A stretch of 64,000 nucleotides of DNA from Siphlonurus alternatus. Taxonomy: Eukaryota; Arthropoda; Insecta; Ephemeroptera; Siphlonuridae. Each line of letters begins with the position of its first letter. Within the stretch, counting starts at the first letter, position 1. Both the position numbers and the translations under genes were made by a program. The stretch covers positions 21,818,368 to 21,882,367 of the forward strand of contig OX463784.1 in NCBI GenBank assembly GCA_949825025.1, read 5' to 3'. Shown piece by piece: positions 24,900 to 36,830 of the stretch. Below the pieces are notes generated by a model, which was given only the letters and a program-made list of their open reading frames with translations, ran no database searches and was not told where the DNA came from.

Positions 24900-26578
24900 T
24901 TCAGTTAAAAATATAATATAACAGAGCCTGAGTTAACTGCAAGCTCATTGCATGGTATAACATATACCGTGTTATTCATACACAGTATAATACTATACTT
25001 CCATTATAAATCTCCTTAAAAACGAAAGAACACGAGCAAAAATCTTTTTTAACAATAATAATTTATTTCAGGAATTTTAAACGTCTTTAACAAGAAGAAA
25101 ATAATATTGCCCTTCAACTAACTATCTTCTAATCGTGCAAAAGTCAAGAAAAAAGAAAGGAATGCATGACTGGTTAGAACAAGAAAATTTCTTGCATGCT
25201 GGGAGAAAATTCAACCCACCCACTCACTATATATACAATATATACTTTGACGAGGGATTTTTGCCGTAACCTATCATTAGCAGGTCGGCTTGTTTCTACA
25301 ATATAAACGATGATTCTATTATAACATAACCTTATGTTTACCTAAGACCTATTAAATACAGTTAATATAAAAAAATATATATATAAAACAAACATTATAC
25401 TTTTTTCATGAAAGGTAAATTTATATACATCCGAGAGTTAAGAAAAATTTTCTTGACAACATAAATCGTTTTCTCTATTGTTCTTTTAGATATAATTTTG
25501 TTCTTATCTTATTTTTTTACTTTTTTTTAAAGGTACTTTAATATAACCCTATGTAATTATAAACTATTATCTTATAGGGAGGTCTTATAATTTATTTGAT
25601 GATATTAAATTTCAAAATATTAAATCAGTCTGTCATCGATGTCATCATCACATATTATAGGAATTATAGGAAAGTCATATTTTATATAAAAATTATATTT
25701 CCTGGATTTTTAGCCATCAAGTATATAATTATGTTTCAATTATTAATTAGTCATCATATTTGTTTGATGTTTGACCGAAGGTAGCGGATATTACTAACAA
25801 GGTTAAGTAGAACAAGGGAGAAGATTGTTCACTCACATTCCAAAATTTAATTAATTTTTAGTTGCAAAATATTTTGCAATAAAAAAAATAATACAATAAA
25901 TTATAATTTTATAATTAAAAAAGTTGAATTTGTTACTAATTTTCATGTTAAAATTTTTAATCATGTTATATTCCTGAAGAAACAATTAACTTTTATTTTA
26001 ATCATAATTATATTTATGATATATGATTATAATATATATAAATTAGTAAAGTCTTATACGTGAATTCACTGGAAAACACCCTATATGCAGATGAAAAACA
26101 AAACAAAAAAAAAAAAATGAAAACAAGACTTGCAAATCAAGCCATCAAGCCTGTTGCAGTATAATTATATAATAATATTTTGTGAAAAAAATGAAAATTT
26201 AATACTTTTTTTTACTCTAATTGTTGTGGATTAGTTTTTTTTTTTTAAATAGCTTCTCTCATTTTCACTACAGAGGAGTCAGTTATATCAGAAAATTCCT
26301 TTTACTTATATATAATTATACACTAATTCATAAGCCCCTTTAATTATAATTATGCCATTGAGAAATAAATTCACTCCTGATTCATTCCAAAGGTAATTTA
26401 TGGACATTACTGTTAATACCGACCGAATTGTCTAAAGTTTTCAAGTTTCCGCAGTTAAATTAGGCAACGGAAAAAAAACTTTTCGTAACATCATTCCTTT
26501 ACCCTCACTGCGGTCATACTATACTCATAAATATAATACCTCCTTTTTTATTAAATTATTAAGTAGCATTCAACTCCT
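24900..26578. other. AT-rich DNA, nothing recognised
   Basis: No supportable gene; one unremarkable 62-codon frame at 25596-25784. Confidence 0.4.
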
Positions 26579-26711
26579 CTAACTTTTTATGACAGTGTAT
26601 ATCAGCTGTCTATCTGTCATAAGCAGGTGACCAACATTCAAATTTGCGTCATTGTCACTCTCTACTGGAGTCAAGTCGTTTATATTGTTACAGCAGCCAC
26701 ATTCTTGCAGT
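26579..26711 (-). other. Candidate exon on minus strand (weak)
   Basis: After an acceptor-like CGCTTTTATAG on the minus strand, a frame reads LQECGCCNNINDLTPVESDN and then DANLNVGHLLMTDRQLIYTV, IKS and a TAG (26579-26581). An AATAAA lies about 28 bp beyond the stop, so a last exon is conceivable. No protein family recognised. The opposite strand is also open here. Confidence 0.25.
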
Positions 26712-27144
26712 CTATAAAAGCGTAAATTTGATTGACGCTTAATAAAAATTTCTCGGAACTCAAGTGACAGAAGCTAGATGATAAAATATTTTATATATAG
26801 TCTCACTTAATAAAATAAATTTGAAAGTAAAAATTGACATATTTAGGAGGAGTGTGGTAAATTGACGACTTCTGCATGATGTGTCAATCATAAAGATTGA
26901 TTACTATTATACATTAAATCTATATAGTATCATTTTCAAACATATGAACAAATAATTAAGTTAATCAGCTAGGATATTATTTTCTGTATGTGTATCTGTT
27001 CATATATCAATTAGATGGCTGGTACATTTAATTATATTATGTAATTTGCTTTCCTGATATTATACTATTTGATATTACTATAGAAATTATGATTTAGATA
27101 TTAACTTCAATGATTTAATTATTTACAATATATATAGGAATGTT

Positions 27145-27508
27145 GAATTATTATTATTTTTCTCTTGGCTTTCAACTGAACCCTAGTGCAGGGTACTGGC
27201 CACAATTACTTGACAGAATTTAACCTCCCGGCTCTTCGCAGACCCTACTTTTGTGGGTCCCTTCCAAACCGGGGTGGCCATGGCCTAAGCAATCCATCCC
27301 AGCATTCGCCTGGTTGTGACTGAGGAAACCATGGAAACCTCAGTCAGGGTGGTCGGTAATTGATGGAGGATGCCATCAATCACCTCCCGGATGCAATGCA
27401 CGAGTGGGTGTTCTTTAGCAACCGCCACTTGTGAAAAGTTTGGCGGTGCATGGCTGGGATCGAACTCGCGACCATCCGATTACGAATCAGAGGCGTCAAG
27501 TGCCCGTT
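27145..27508 (-). mobile_element. tRNA-derived SINE (SINE-A), minus orientation, with 7-bp target duplication
   Basis: On the minus strand the head (27508 downwards) resembles the 3' two thirds of tRNA-Thr: anticodon stem-loop TCTGA-TTCGTAA-TCGGA (anticodon CGT) and a B-box-like GAGTTCGATCCC. The A box is missing, so the copy is 5'-truncated in the D arm. A central domain follows (27299-27350, hairpin TGACTGAGG/CCTCAGTCA), then a 3' part shared with 4518-4640 and an (AAT)n tail. The heptamer GAATGTT flanks it (27138-27144 and 27509-27515). About 364 bp. Confidence 0.88.
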
Positions 27509-27515
27509 GAATGTT

Positions 27516-29644
27516 CCAAAATACCTTCTTATCATTATCAATCTCATTTTTGAAAATTTTATTCAACTGCTACATGCACGAATTACATGAGACCATTACT
27601 GACAAAATTTTCAATACAACTATATTATTTATAATGTTAAATTTTGAATTAATATTAAATATTGTTTTCTTAAATGAAAATGAGTTTTGTTTAAAAAATA
27701 TGATTTTTTAATATATATTATTTAAATAAAAAAATTCAAAAAATTTTAATTTTAATTATTACATTATTGAATATAAATTCAAGTTTATAATTGTTAAATA
27801 CAAAAATTATTTTTAAATTTAATTATTTTGTAACTTTTGGTTTGTATAATTCAAGTTTAAAAACTCCCTGCATGAGCATGACTAACGTCAAAATGATACT
27901 AAAGAAAAGGGTATTGAAGGGTTCTAGTAAATGTTTTGAAAATTTCCAAATTACTGAAGGAAGTTCCTCTTTTTACATCAATGCAATTTGTTCATTGCAT
28001 GCAAATTTTGTTTAAAATTTGATATCAACGTTACACTCCAAGTATTTTAATGATGGCGTCTTTTGACAGCTTTTCCTTACTTAATTACCAAAAGTTCCGC
28101 TAAGTGGAAGTCCTCACTCTTAAAACAAGCTTCCGGTTAATTGCCACGCCTTTTTTCCCGCGAGCAGAATTATCATTGGGTTAGACATGACTAATAGGAC
28201 CATCCAAGAGCTGTAAATTAAACATGGCAGGACAAGTTGATTGTTGTGTGAGTTATATACACGATGAAACAATCAAGAGATTAAAAATTATATAGGATGT
28301 GAATCATATTGTTGTTGCTGCTTAAAAGTACATTAATGTATAAGATTTGATCTTATTGTAATAAGGTTATATCTTGCTTTTTAACTTTACATTGTTCATT
28401 ATACATTGTACACAAATGAATGATCTCAAGAAAGTGTACACTAATTATACATGCATTTAATTATTATAAATTATACGGTATAATGTTATTATATATATAT
28501 AATCTATTTAATTGTTGCAGTCATTACAGTTTTATTATAATATAATGAGCATCAGCATATTTTCTGCTTGTTTTAAATAATTTAAATTCGTGCTTTTATA
28601 ACATAAAACATAACTTATGTTACATAAGTTATAACATAACTTATAATATGTGGAGGGGTATGACATGACTACAAATTATTAATTTTTCACTGAGAAAAAT
28701 ATTTTTTAACTTTTTGGTTGATGGAGAAATTTTTAATGAAATATGGAGTATTTGAATAGACTGCTATTACTATTTTTATAACAATTCATTTTAACACTGC
28801 ATTTTCTACAATATTTATAATATACCAATTATACTTGATATAACACCGGTCACTAAAACGAGGCTACGGGAATGACATGGAACCAGAATTGACAATTTTT
28901 TGTAAATAAAGGTAGGTATGTTTAATATTAAATTAAAATTTATTTTTTAATATAGTTATATATTTTATCTAATGTTGATACTTGTACTATAAATTTTAAT
29001 TTTTTGAATGCTCTTTTAAATTCTTAATCTTAAATTGAATGTAATTTAACAATATTTTAAATAAAAATAAATGTTAATTTTAAATATACAATTTGTATTT
29101 ATTTGCCAAAATAAAATAAAAATTATATTTTTTTTATGGTAATTTTTTTTCTATGATAAAATTGCACAAACTATAGTATTATATTTTATTAGTTATTAGT
29201 GGAGCATTACATAATTTTAATTAATGTTGTTGATAATTTTGATGTATAAAATATTGTGCATGCTTAAAAAGAAAAGCAAGCAAAATTTTCACAATATGAG
29301 GAATTCCGTCCATTTATTTACATGATTCCCACATTTTTATATGTTCAAATATAAATACAATATTATAATACACTTTATCATCATTTAGTCAAAAGATTAT
29401 TATCCACACAAAAAAATACTAACAAAAAGAAAAACATGAATCTTATACCACAAAATATTTGTTAAAACTCTTGTAATACAAGGAAGTGGTCTACAAATTT
29501 TCTTTTTTTATCTCAAAATATTTTGACCAAAAATGCCAGGTGATGTTAGGTATCTAAGAGCAAGCAAAGAATCCCTGAGCTTATACAAAGTGTGTTCAGA
29601 CCACCGTGTCACAGATCAAAGTCATAAATTTTCATTTTGAACTT
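27516..29644. other. AT-rich DNA, nothing firm
   Basis: Small palindrome AACTTATGTTACATAAGTT near 28614. A start-like ATG at 28224 is followed by GTGAGT at 28248, too little to call an exon. Confidence 0.35.
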
Positions 29645-29698
29645 CTTTCATGCGAGGTGTTTGCCGACATTTTGTGCCGACCTACCTCACGTGAAAGT
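29645..29698. repeat. Hairpin
   Basis: CTTTCATGCGAGGT pairs with ACCTCACGTGAAAG (12 of 14) around a GC-richer loop. Confidence 0.5.
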
Positions 29699-30122
29699 AT
29701 CTCGCTGTGTGCCTTTATATGTATAATATCAGGGAATACCATGATCTTTTCTCTGGTAATATCGTGATATATTGTGTTATGAAATGTAGATTTATCAAAT
29801 TAATAAAAAAAAAAGTCCGCTGTTAAACTGAGAATGCATGTAATTTTAATTTTTTTATTTTATTGATTTTTTTTTTAAATTTAAGTTAACATTAGAAATC
29901 ATTGCAACCCAGGTTTAATTAAATCAAATTTTTTTTTTATAATTTTCTTTTTCAGTAAATAGTTACATAATATTGTAATAGGTTGGCAATATTTAATAAA
30001 TTGACGCGTGAATATTAATAAAGCTTCAAGAGCAAATATAATCTCCCCAACTTGACATTCATGCATGTAATTTTATTGTTAAGGCAATAATATAAATTTG
30101 AACTACTTTATATTATGTAAAA

Positions 30123-30276
<154 letters not shown>

Positions 30277-30929
30277 AGAAATTTAATTACATAATTTTTA
30301 TTAGATTTATTTTCTTATTTTTTTAATAACAAAAATAAAAATTAATTTGTTTATTTATATTATTATGTTAATAATAAAATTTAGAAAAAAATTTAAATCG
30401 TATTAGAAAAATAATTTAATACTTTTAACATGTATTAATTTATTTAAGAAAATTTAATAATAATTAAAATTGCCATTTGAATTATTCAGATATAAAAATT
30501 GTAGCCTTGAGCTAGCTTGTTTCCCTCATGATGTGTGATATAATTGCGTATAAATTTTCAATTGCTAAATTCTAAATTATTTTAATTATGAAAAATGTAA
30601 TCACAGCAAGTAATTCAATATTTAAAAAAGAAAATTTTGTTTTTCCATTTGCATATTAAGCCGCTCCCTCGAACCGTACCTATGCTCCAGCTTTTACTGT
30701 AAAAAAAACATCACATCCTAAACAACAATGGAGAACTTTGAATTTTTTGCACTAAATGTTGAGTGCCTCTACCTTCCCCAAAATTTTAAATAATCAATTT
30801 GTTTCCCTTGAATCCTTTCAAGCTGCATTTGCAAAACGAGCAGAGTTTTGTATACTCTTATAAGTTGGAAATAATATCTAAAAGTAGGGCATATTTTTTC
30901 ATTATTGAATACAAACTTGACTTTTCTCC
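30277..30929. other. AT-rich DNA, nothing recognised
   Basis: No supported feature. Confidence 0.4.
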
Positions 30930-31105
30930 CTGAGCCCTCACACCACCCCCAGCTGCTGGTACGTCTCGCAGCTGACTGCATGTGGACTGTGATGTACTGC
31001 GGTGTGTTGTGACACGGCTTGTGTGGACAAGCAGGTGGTGAAGTCAATAGATTTACGTGTGTGCCCTCCCGTGTGCACACCACAGCAACCAGGATTACAA
31101 ACTAC
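30930..31105 (-). other. GC-rich island, possible minus-strand exon (weak)
   Basis: On the minus strand TTACATTTTATGTAG is acceptor-like, and GGTGGT|GTGAGG 160 bp later is donor-like. Two overlapping frames are open between them; the one consistent with the donor contains HTRKSIDFTTCLSTQAVSQH and SCETYQQLG. No family recognised. With both frames open, coding is unproven. Confidence 0.2.
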
Positions 31106-31159
31106 ATAAAATGTAATAGATTCTATAGAGCATGGGAGCAGACAGGAAAATCTCATAAA

Positions 31160-32324
31160 ATATGCTGCATCTAAACGTGTGACTTAGGTAGCAAAAAATT
31201 CATGTGACCAAAGCTGGAAAATCGTTATGTGGGGTACTTAAGTCATTATTTAAATTATAAGTGTAGATAGGACAATAGGAAAAATCTGCTTTGAAGTCAA
31301 ATTGTAGAAGATTCCAGTTGGAGAAGATACCTATGTTTGTAGACATAGAGCTTTATTTTATGACTTTTGGGGTAATAAAATCGGATCAAATATTTTTATT
31401 ACATAATATCTTATATAAAAATGGGAAAGGGGTAAAGGGACAAAAAAAAATTCAATATCAAATATTAGAAAAAATCTCATGATTTTTTTCACACATAATA
31501 CATCATCACTTTGCTCTTAAAGGGAGTTTTTATCCAAAAGATAGACGTTATTTACATAATATTGCATCTATAATAAATTCTGTAAGTGCTTAGTTTTAAT
31601 TGTAAAAAGCCTCAGTACTTTTACTTGAAGCGATGATGGATTACATACTAATTTTATTATTCCTAAATATTGCTTTGAAGAAAAATATCAGGAAGTATAA
31701 TTTAATTGTAAAGTTCAAAATTTGCTTCCATTAGAATGCACATGTCTATGAATGTATCAAATCAAAAGAAATATTTTGTTTCTTATAGTTTCTCTATTTT
31801 GTGGAACTGGTATTTATATATAGAAAAATGTAAAACCTAAATTTTAAAAAAAGGGAGTTTTTATTTAAAATATAAAAGAAAAATATGTGTTTCTATCCGC
31901 CCCTGTAAATGAATAAATAATAAAAAAAAATTACAGTGACTCTACGTATAAAATTACTATATTTTTCTAATCTTTTACACAAATCTGTTATGTTTGTCAA
32001 AAAAAATGATAAAGCAGTATCCGCTCAATTTCCCCTAAAGTCATTCTTATTCACATGATAAAATTTCAATATTATTTCAATATATATTAAAAAAAAATAT
32101 TATTATTATAAATAGTTTCCATTAAAACACCTTTTTGGTTGTGGTGATCTCTGAGGTTAGGAGCCGGGTGTCTGCAAAAGATACTTTGCCCACAATAATA
32201 GTCTATATGGTATTGTTGTAAAGGAAATATAAGTCAGGTATGATCTTAACAATAGGTTTCTAGAGTATAACAAAGATTCGACTCTACGGGAGTTTCATAA
32301 CATTCATAAAGAGAGAGCAAGATG

Positions 32325-32355
<31 letters not shown>

Positions 32356-33665
32356 AGCCTCCCACGGTTTAGGAAGTCTAAAAACGAGGGATGCTCAAGA
32401 AAAGCTGTATAAACCAAGCCAATATAAATCTGTGTGGTGTCATCTGCTTTTCATTGATAAAAGAAAAACCGCACAAGTTTTCTCCTTATATATGAGGTGA
32501 GAAAAAGCACAAAAGTCAGTCTTGTTGTTATCCTCACCTGCAGGTACAGGACTATCAAAATAATTTCATCTCCCGAGTGTATTGGGTGCATAAAATATAT
32601 TATGTGTTTACAGACTATTACGATTATTATACAGTACACAGCAAGATCATTGTTTTTTAACAGTTACAAAAATTAACTTGCTGTTTAAAAATAAATTGTT
32701 TTAAAAATTCATTATTTAAAATTTTTACTTGATTTTTATGTTATAAAATTCTTAATTTTTTATTATTATTTTTTTTTTTATTTCTTAAATTAAAGTTTTT
32801 AAATTCATAAAAATAATTTATAAGTACAATGATAAATTTTAATTGCTGTAAGTAAAATAATTTGATATAAAATTTTGTTCTTACGAATTTTATATGAATG
32901 AAATAAGTTAAGCTCATTCAGGATGATTAGCTTTAAGTTGTGCAAAATTTGTAGTCCCATATGGTATTATATTATATATCAATAAGTAAAAATAGATTGT
33001 TGACAGCCTATGATTGAAATAAAAATTTGAAGGGAGTTTGCTACCGTGGCTTAATTAATTTAAGAGGTAAGATCATTTAAGATTTATTTTGATTGTACGA
33101 ACGCTTAATTGAAATAATTATAATATTAAACGTTAGCATGAGCTGTTATAAATACTGATAATTGTAAAATTTAGGCCTATGGATTTCAAGAAGTATAATA
33201 ATGTATAAAACCTAGAGAGAAATACTGTAAATACAAATCTTCAACGCAAACATAATTTATTAACGAATGGGTACCTGAAAATCTCTAATTATTATATAAT
33301 TATGTATAAGAGATTATATTTATTCATTTCAGATTATCGTCGCAGCCAATTCAGTGAAATTGTGTCAATGGTTAATTTGCTTGTAGTCCCCCCATATATA
33401 TATTTTTAACATTTTCTTTAATATATAGTATAAATATAATCTGTGTAAATTGTGTTGTGGTTAAAAATTAAGTTCAATATAATAACTTAATGCACCAAAT
33501 ACATCTTATCATGCTAAACAATGTATAATTATAATAATTTTAGATCACTTCTTGAGCCCTAACCTAGGTATACAGTAATACAGAGTATACTTTCTTAGTC
33601 ACGAAATAAAGTAGACCACCTATATAAATATATAGCCTATTAAGTCACGCAGAGTGATGACGTAA
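31160..33665. other. AT-rich DNA with four GGGAGTTT octamers
   Basis: Octamers at 31522, 31853, 32288 and 33032. Poly-A run 32324-32351. No gene supported. Confidence 0.45.
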
Positions 33666-33669
33666 TCAA

Positions 33670-33878
33670 GTGCAAATCTGACCGCCGTCCAAGAGATTCT
33701 GTCGAACTAGCAAATGCACTCGGACCGTTATCTCCAGTATTATACCGCATTAATACAATTAGCATATCAGCAAGTTCGAGCAGATATCTCACACGCTCCT
33801 TGCCCCTGTATAATAGGCCTCCCTTCGTGCTAGCTAAGGAAAATGAGGGTTAGAAATTTATTGTTTTTTTAAAACACA
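33670..33878 (+). repeat. Unclassified homologous block, copy 1
   Basis: Shares TACAATTAGCATATCAGCAA, GATATCTCACACGCT, TTGCCCCTG and AAATTTATTGTTT in the same order with 49866-50075. G+C is higher than the surroundings. No terminal repeat, tail or target duplication was found, so its class is unknown. Confidence 0.75.
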
Positions 33879-34560
33879 ATGAAATATTCTCAGTTCATAC
33901 AGTCATGCATGTCACATTAAAGGGACGTATATTTTATTAACGGCTGCTTCATAAAAGTTTGTGTACCATATAAAAATATTAGGTTTTTAATAGATAATTT
34001 TGAACTGTTTTATATATAGAAATTTTTAAAAACTACATAAACGAGCGTTAATCATATTGTAGTTCATAGCTCCTTATTATAATATTTAAGAGTACATTAT
34101 GTACCACATATTATATGAGACTCCCTTACTAATTTGAATGTGTAAATATTATATGCTGATCGATGAAAAATGAAGTTCATTTTTTCGTTCTTAAAAAAGT
34201 ATATTTGTTAGTATTTAATTCCCTGCCCCCCACTTATTGTAAAAATTACGTTAATTATATAATAATATATATTGCTATGAACTATGTTGGAGTCAAGAAA
34301 GAATATGACAAACAATTTGCATTTATCATGTTCATTGAAAATGTTCAACTCTTTTAAAAATTGAAAATGAAGATAATAATTAATATATATATCAGAACGG
34401 TGAATTGAACATGAATTAGTATAACATAAATTGAAGATTATTTTGTTAGTATTATAATATTCGAAATAAAGTTTAAAAAAATATACTTCCCATGTGTGCG
34501 AAATTAGTCCAAACCATAATTTAAATATTAACGCAGGAAGAATATCAGGTATGATCATAC
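33879..34560. other. AT-rich DNA, nothing recognised
   Basis: Contains a 116-codon minus frame at 34208-34558 of low complexity (rich in Y, I, N and F) without any recognisable motif; judged non-coding. Confidence 0.4.
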
Positions 34561-34604
34561 ACCAATATTTATGATTTTATTGAAGTAGACAGACCGACAG
34601 GAAC

Positions 34605-34754
34605 TTACAGAGGGACGTTGTCAATATACCTGGGATCTTGGAAAACTACAATGAGCTCGGTGCAAGGCGCCATCAAATAACGGCGCCACTCGTGTCGACC
34701 CGATGGCACGCGGTTACATGCCATAAAAACTGTCTCCTTTTTGGCCCGCATCAT
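34605..34754 (-). other. Candidate minus-strand terminal exon or repeat (weak)
   Basis: A GC-rich island holds a 49-codon minus frame starting ATG ATG (34754) and including RVPSGRHEWRRYLMAPCTEL then IVVFQDPRYIDNVPL. TAA at 34605-34607 is followed 24 bp on by AATAAA (34576-34581). The end also reads CCTCT|GTAAGT, a strong donor, so the frame could instead continue into a next exon. The + strand is open too. No family recognised; a retroelement 3' end is equally possible. Confidence 0.25.
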
Positions 34755-35643
34755 AGAAGCCAAAAGTCATGCATCTGATCTACTCCATCTTGAATGTTGA
34801 ATTTCGTAAGAAAAAAATTGCAAGAATTTTTATTATACGTCATATAAACCCCACTACCTTTTAATTCACATTTGAAAAAATGAAATTCTAAAAAAAAAAA
34901 AAAAAAAAAGGATATTGGGTGGCAGGCAAATATTGATACACAGAACCTGATGCATAGATGCAAGGCTGAGATATTTAAAGGATTTTAACCTGATTTTATT
35001 TAAATTACGATTTTTAATTAATTAAATTAAAAAATAAATTAATTCATTTTTATTTATTGGAGGTTGTTAAATTTTCATGTGCATTATTCTTGAGACAGCA
35101 CATCGATTTACTCAAGAGCCATCTGAAATCATTACTATAAATTAATTTCTTTTCCAAGGTCTTGCAAATATAAAAAATATAAATTTTAGCAAAATAAATT
35201 TTTAAAATTTAACAACTAAAATAAATTTTATTAATACCATTATCAAATCAAGCAGTAATAATTGGTTTTTGTTCTATGGGTAATATTATTTTACAATTTA
35301 ATATTTAAAAATATTCACTCAAATATAGTAATAATATTTTTTTTTAAATTAAAATATTAAAATTGAAAAATAAATATTAAACACAAATTTACTGTAAGTA
35401 TTGGCATGTAATACACGTGTATGATATACAGTACATTATAATAAAGAGTTCCTTTCGATCAATCAAATAAAAAATGATTATTTCATTTTCTTATGTTACC
35501 TGTACAGAATGTTCATCTGATAATTGATTCATGAATCGATTATGCATTAAAAGACATACCTGTATACAGTACATGGTTAAGCCCAAGATCAGGGATCTTG
35601 GTTTAAGCCTTTGTTTTGTCATCTACATTTTTATATCTTTTAA

Positions 35644-35863
35644 TTACGACGAAATATTAAATTTATATTGGCAAGGACCAACAGATGGAGTCCCCCTCAT
35701 AAAGATTGTATACAGCTGTTGCTCGCGCATGTCTGGATCTACAGGAGGGTGTCTGGTGTTCTCAGCAGCACGAGGTTCGCCACCTGTCGCGTGCACCCCA
35801 CCAGGTGAATCTCCGTCCTGTGTTGGTCCACAGTGCAGTATACAGTCTAGTGAGGGTTGATGC
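35644..35863 (-). other. Candidate minus-strand exon (weak to moderate)
   Basis: On the minus strand a pyrimidine-rich acceptor TTTTTTGAAATTTTTAG is followed by a 72-codon frame. It begins HQPSLDCILHCGPTQDGDSP, contains NTRHPPVDPDMREQQLYTIF, and ends CQYKFNISS with TAA (35644-35646). G+C drops sharply at the acceptor side, as at a real exon edge. No domain recognised. The + strand is also open (35531-35860), so chance cannot be excluded. Confidence 0.32.
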
Positions 35864-36042
35864 CTAAAAATTTCAAAAAATTACATAATTTAGGGAGTTT
35901 TGCTATTATTTAGCTCACAATCGTAAATGAAAATAGAAAAAATGCGTCACTTCCAGAAAATTTTCAGGCATCAACTGTAGGTCTGTCTGATCGTAAGCCC
36001 TACCAATACACTTTCTGTGTCCTTCAACGACCTTATATCCAA

Positions 36043-36176
36043 TTACACTCGTCGCCTTTGAAAAATTCCCATTTATAAGCCTTTTTAATAACCCTATATA
36101 TATGCAGTTATTCTTATATGGCGCATGGTGATTATCAAGGTCGCAAATGGAAATTTTCCGAGACGATGACTGTACA
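36043..36176. mobile_element. Short MITE of family F (~134 bp)
   Basis: TACACTCGTCGCCTTTGAAA at the left pairs with AAATTTTCCGAGACGATGAC then TGTACA at the right. The block at about 36100-36140 matches 50572-50612 (complement), which ties it to the large fold-back. Confidence 0.75.
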
Positions 36177-36769
36177 CAAGGAAATTGAAGGAAAGCGAAT
36201 GCAGGAAACCAACAACGAGCCTTTATATAGGTGTAACAATGTGTTTGTTGCAATTTTATATTTCCTTTCGAGATTATGAAATACACACATGACTGTCATA
36301 TAAAATTGTATATGCAATAATTAGAAAAATTATTTCATGTAATTTTGCAACTGAAAACAATTACCATTTGAGATGTAACTGCTTTTTAATACTAAAATAT
36401 GTCATTTGACAAAAATATTTAGTAATGAACAAATTTCTTTATAATCTTGAAACATACATAGATTACAAAATGGATCAAATTTTGTCTCCTTTTCTCAACA
36501 AATGTTTCTAAAATCAATGCAAGGTTTTCTATTTTGATTTTAAAATTGTATCCACATTACCTTTAAGTTCTATATAGAGCACAGAATTGTTTTTTAAAAA
36601 TTATAATATAAAATATCAATATTTTTAGGTTTATGCAGACTTCATGAAATAATGATAATAAAAATCTCTAATAATATAATATTATATATTTAATTTAGGT
36701 GTATATAACTGTCCTGTATCATGGCTATAAAAAAATGATTATTCAATAGTTTTGTGCAGTATAATCTGA
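36177..36769. other. AT-rich DNA, nothing recognised
   Basis: No supported feature. Confidence 0.4.
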
Positions 36770-36830
36770 TTTTGGAGGCATAAATGACCAAAATGTGTCA
36801 ATCGACCAAAAATACCAACGAATCAATCCA
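36770..36830. repeat. Dispersed repeat, copy 1 (partner at 60674)
   Basis: TTTTGGAGGCATAAATGACC, then AAAATGTGTCAAT and AATACCAACGAATCAATC, align with 60674-60733. The hairpin pairing seen in the partner is weaker here. Confidence 0.65.

Noticed and set aside
27440..27508. Functional tRNA-Thr gene
   Set aside because: No A box or acceptor stem and mismatched T stem; it is a truncated SINE head.
28160..28253. Start-donor pair MAGQVDCC|GTGAGT and a 16-nt match to 47101
   Set aside because: Eight codons are too few, and 16-nt matches arise by chance in 64 kb of AT-rich DNA.
30769..31083. 104-codon minus frame
   Set aside because: Starts at a non-ATG codon, overlaps another open frame in a GC-rich island, and continues into low-complexity DNA.
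34208..34558. 116-codon minus frame
   Set aside because: Low-complexity Y/I/N/F composition expected from AT-rich DNA, no motif, overlapped by another frame.
35915..36286. 123-codon minus frame
   Set aside because: Spans the family F MITE at 36043-36176; no recognisable domain.
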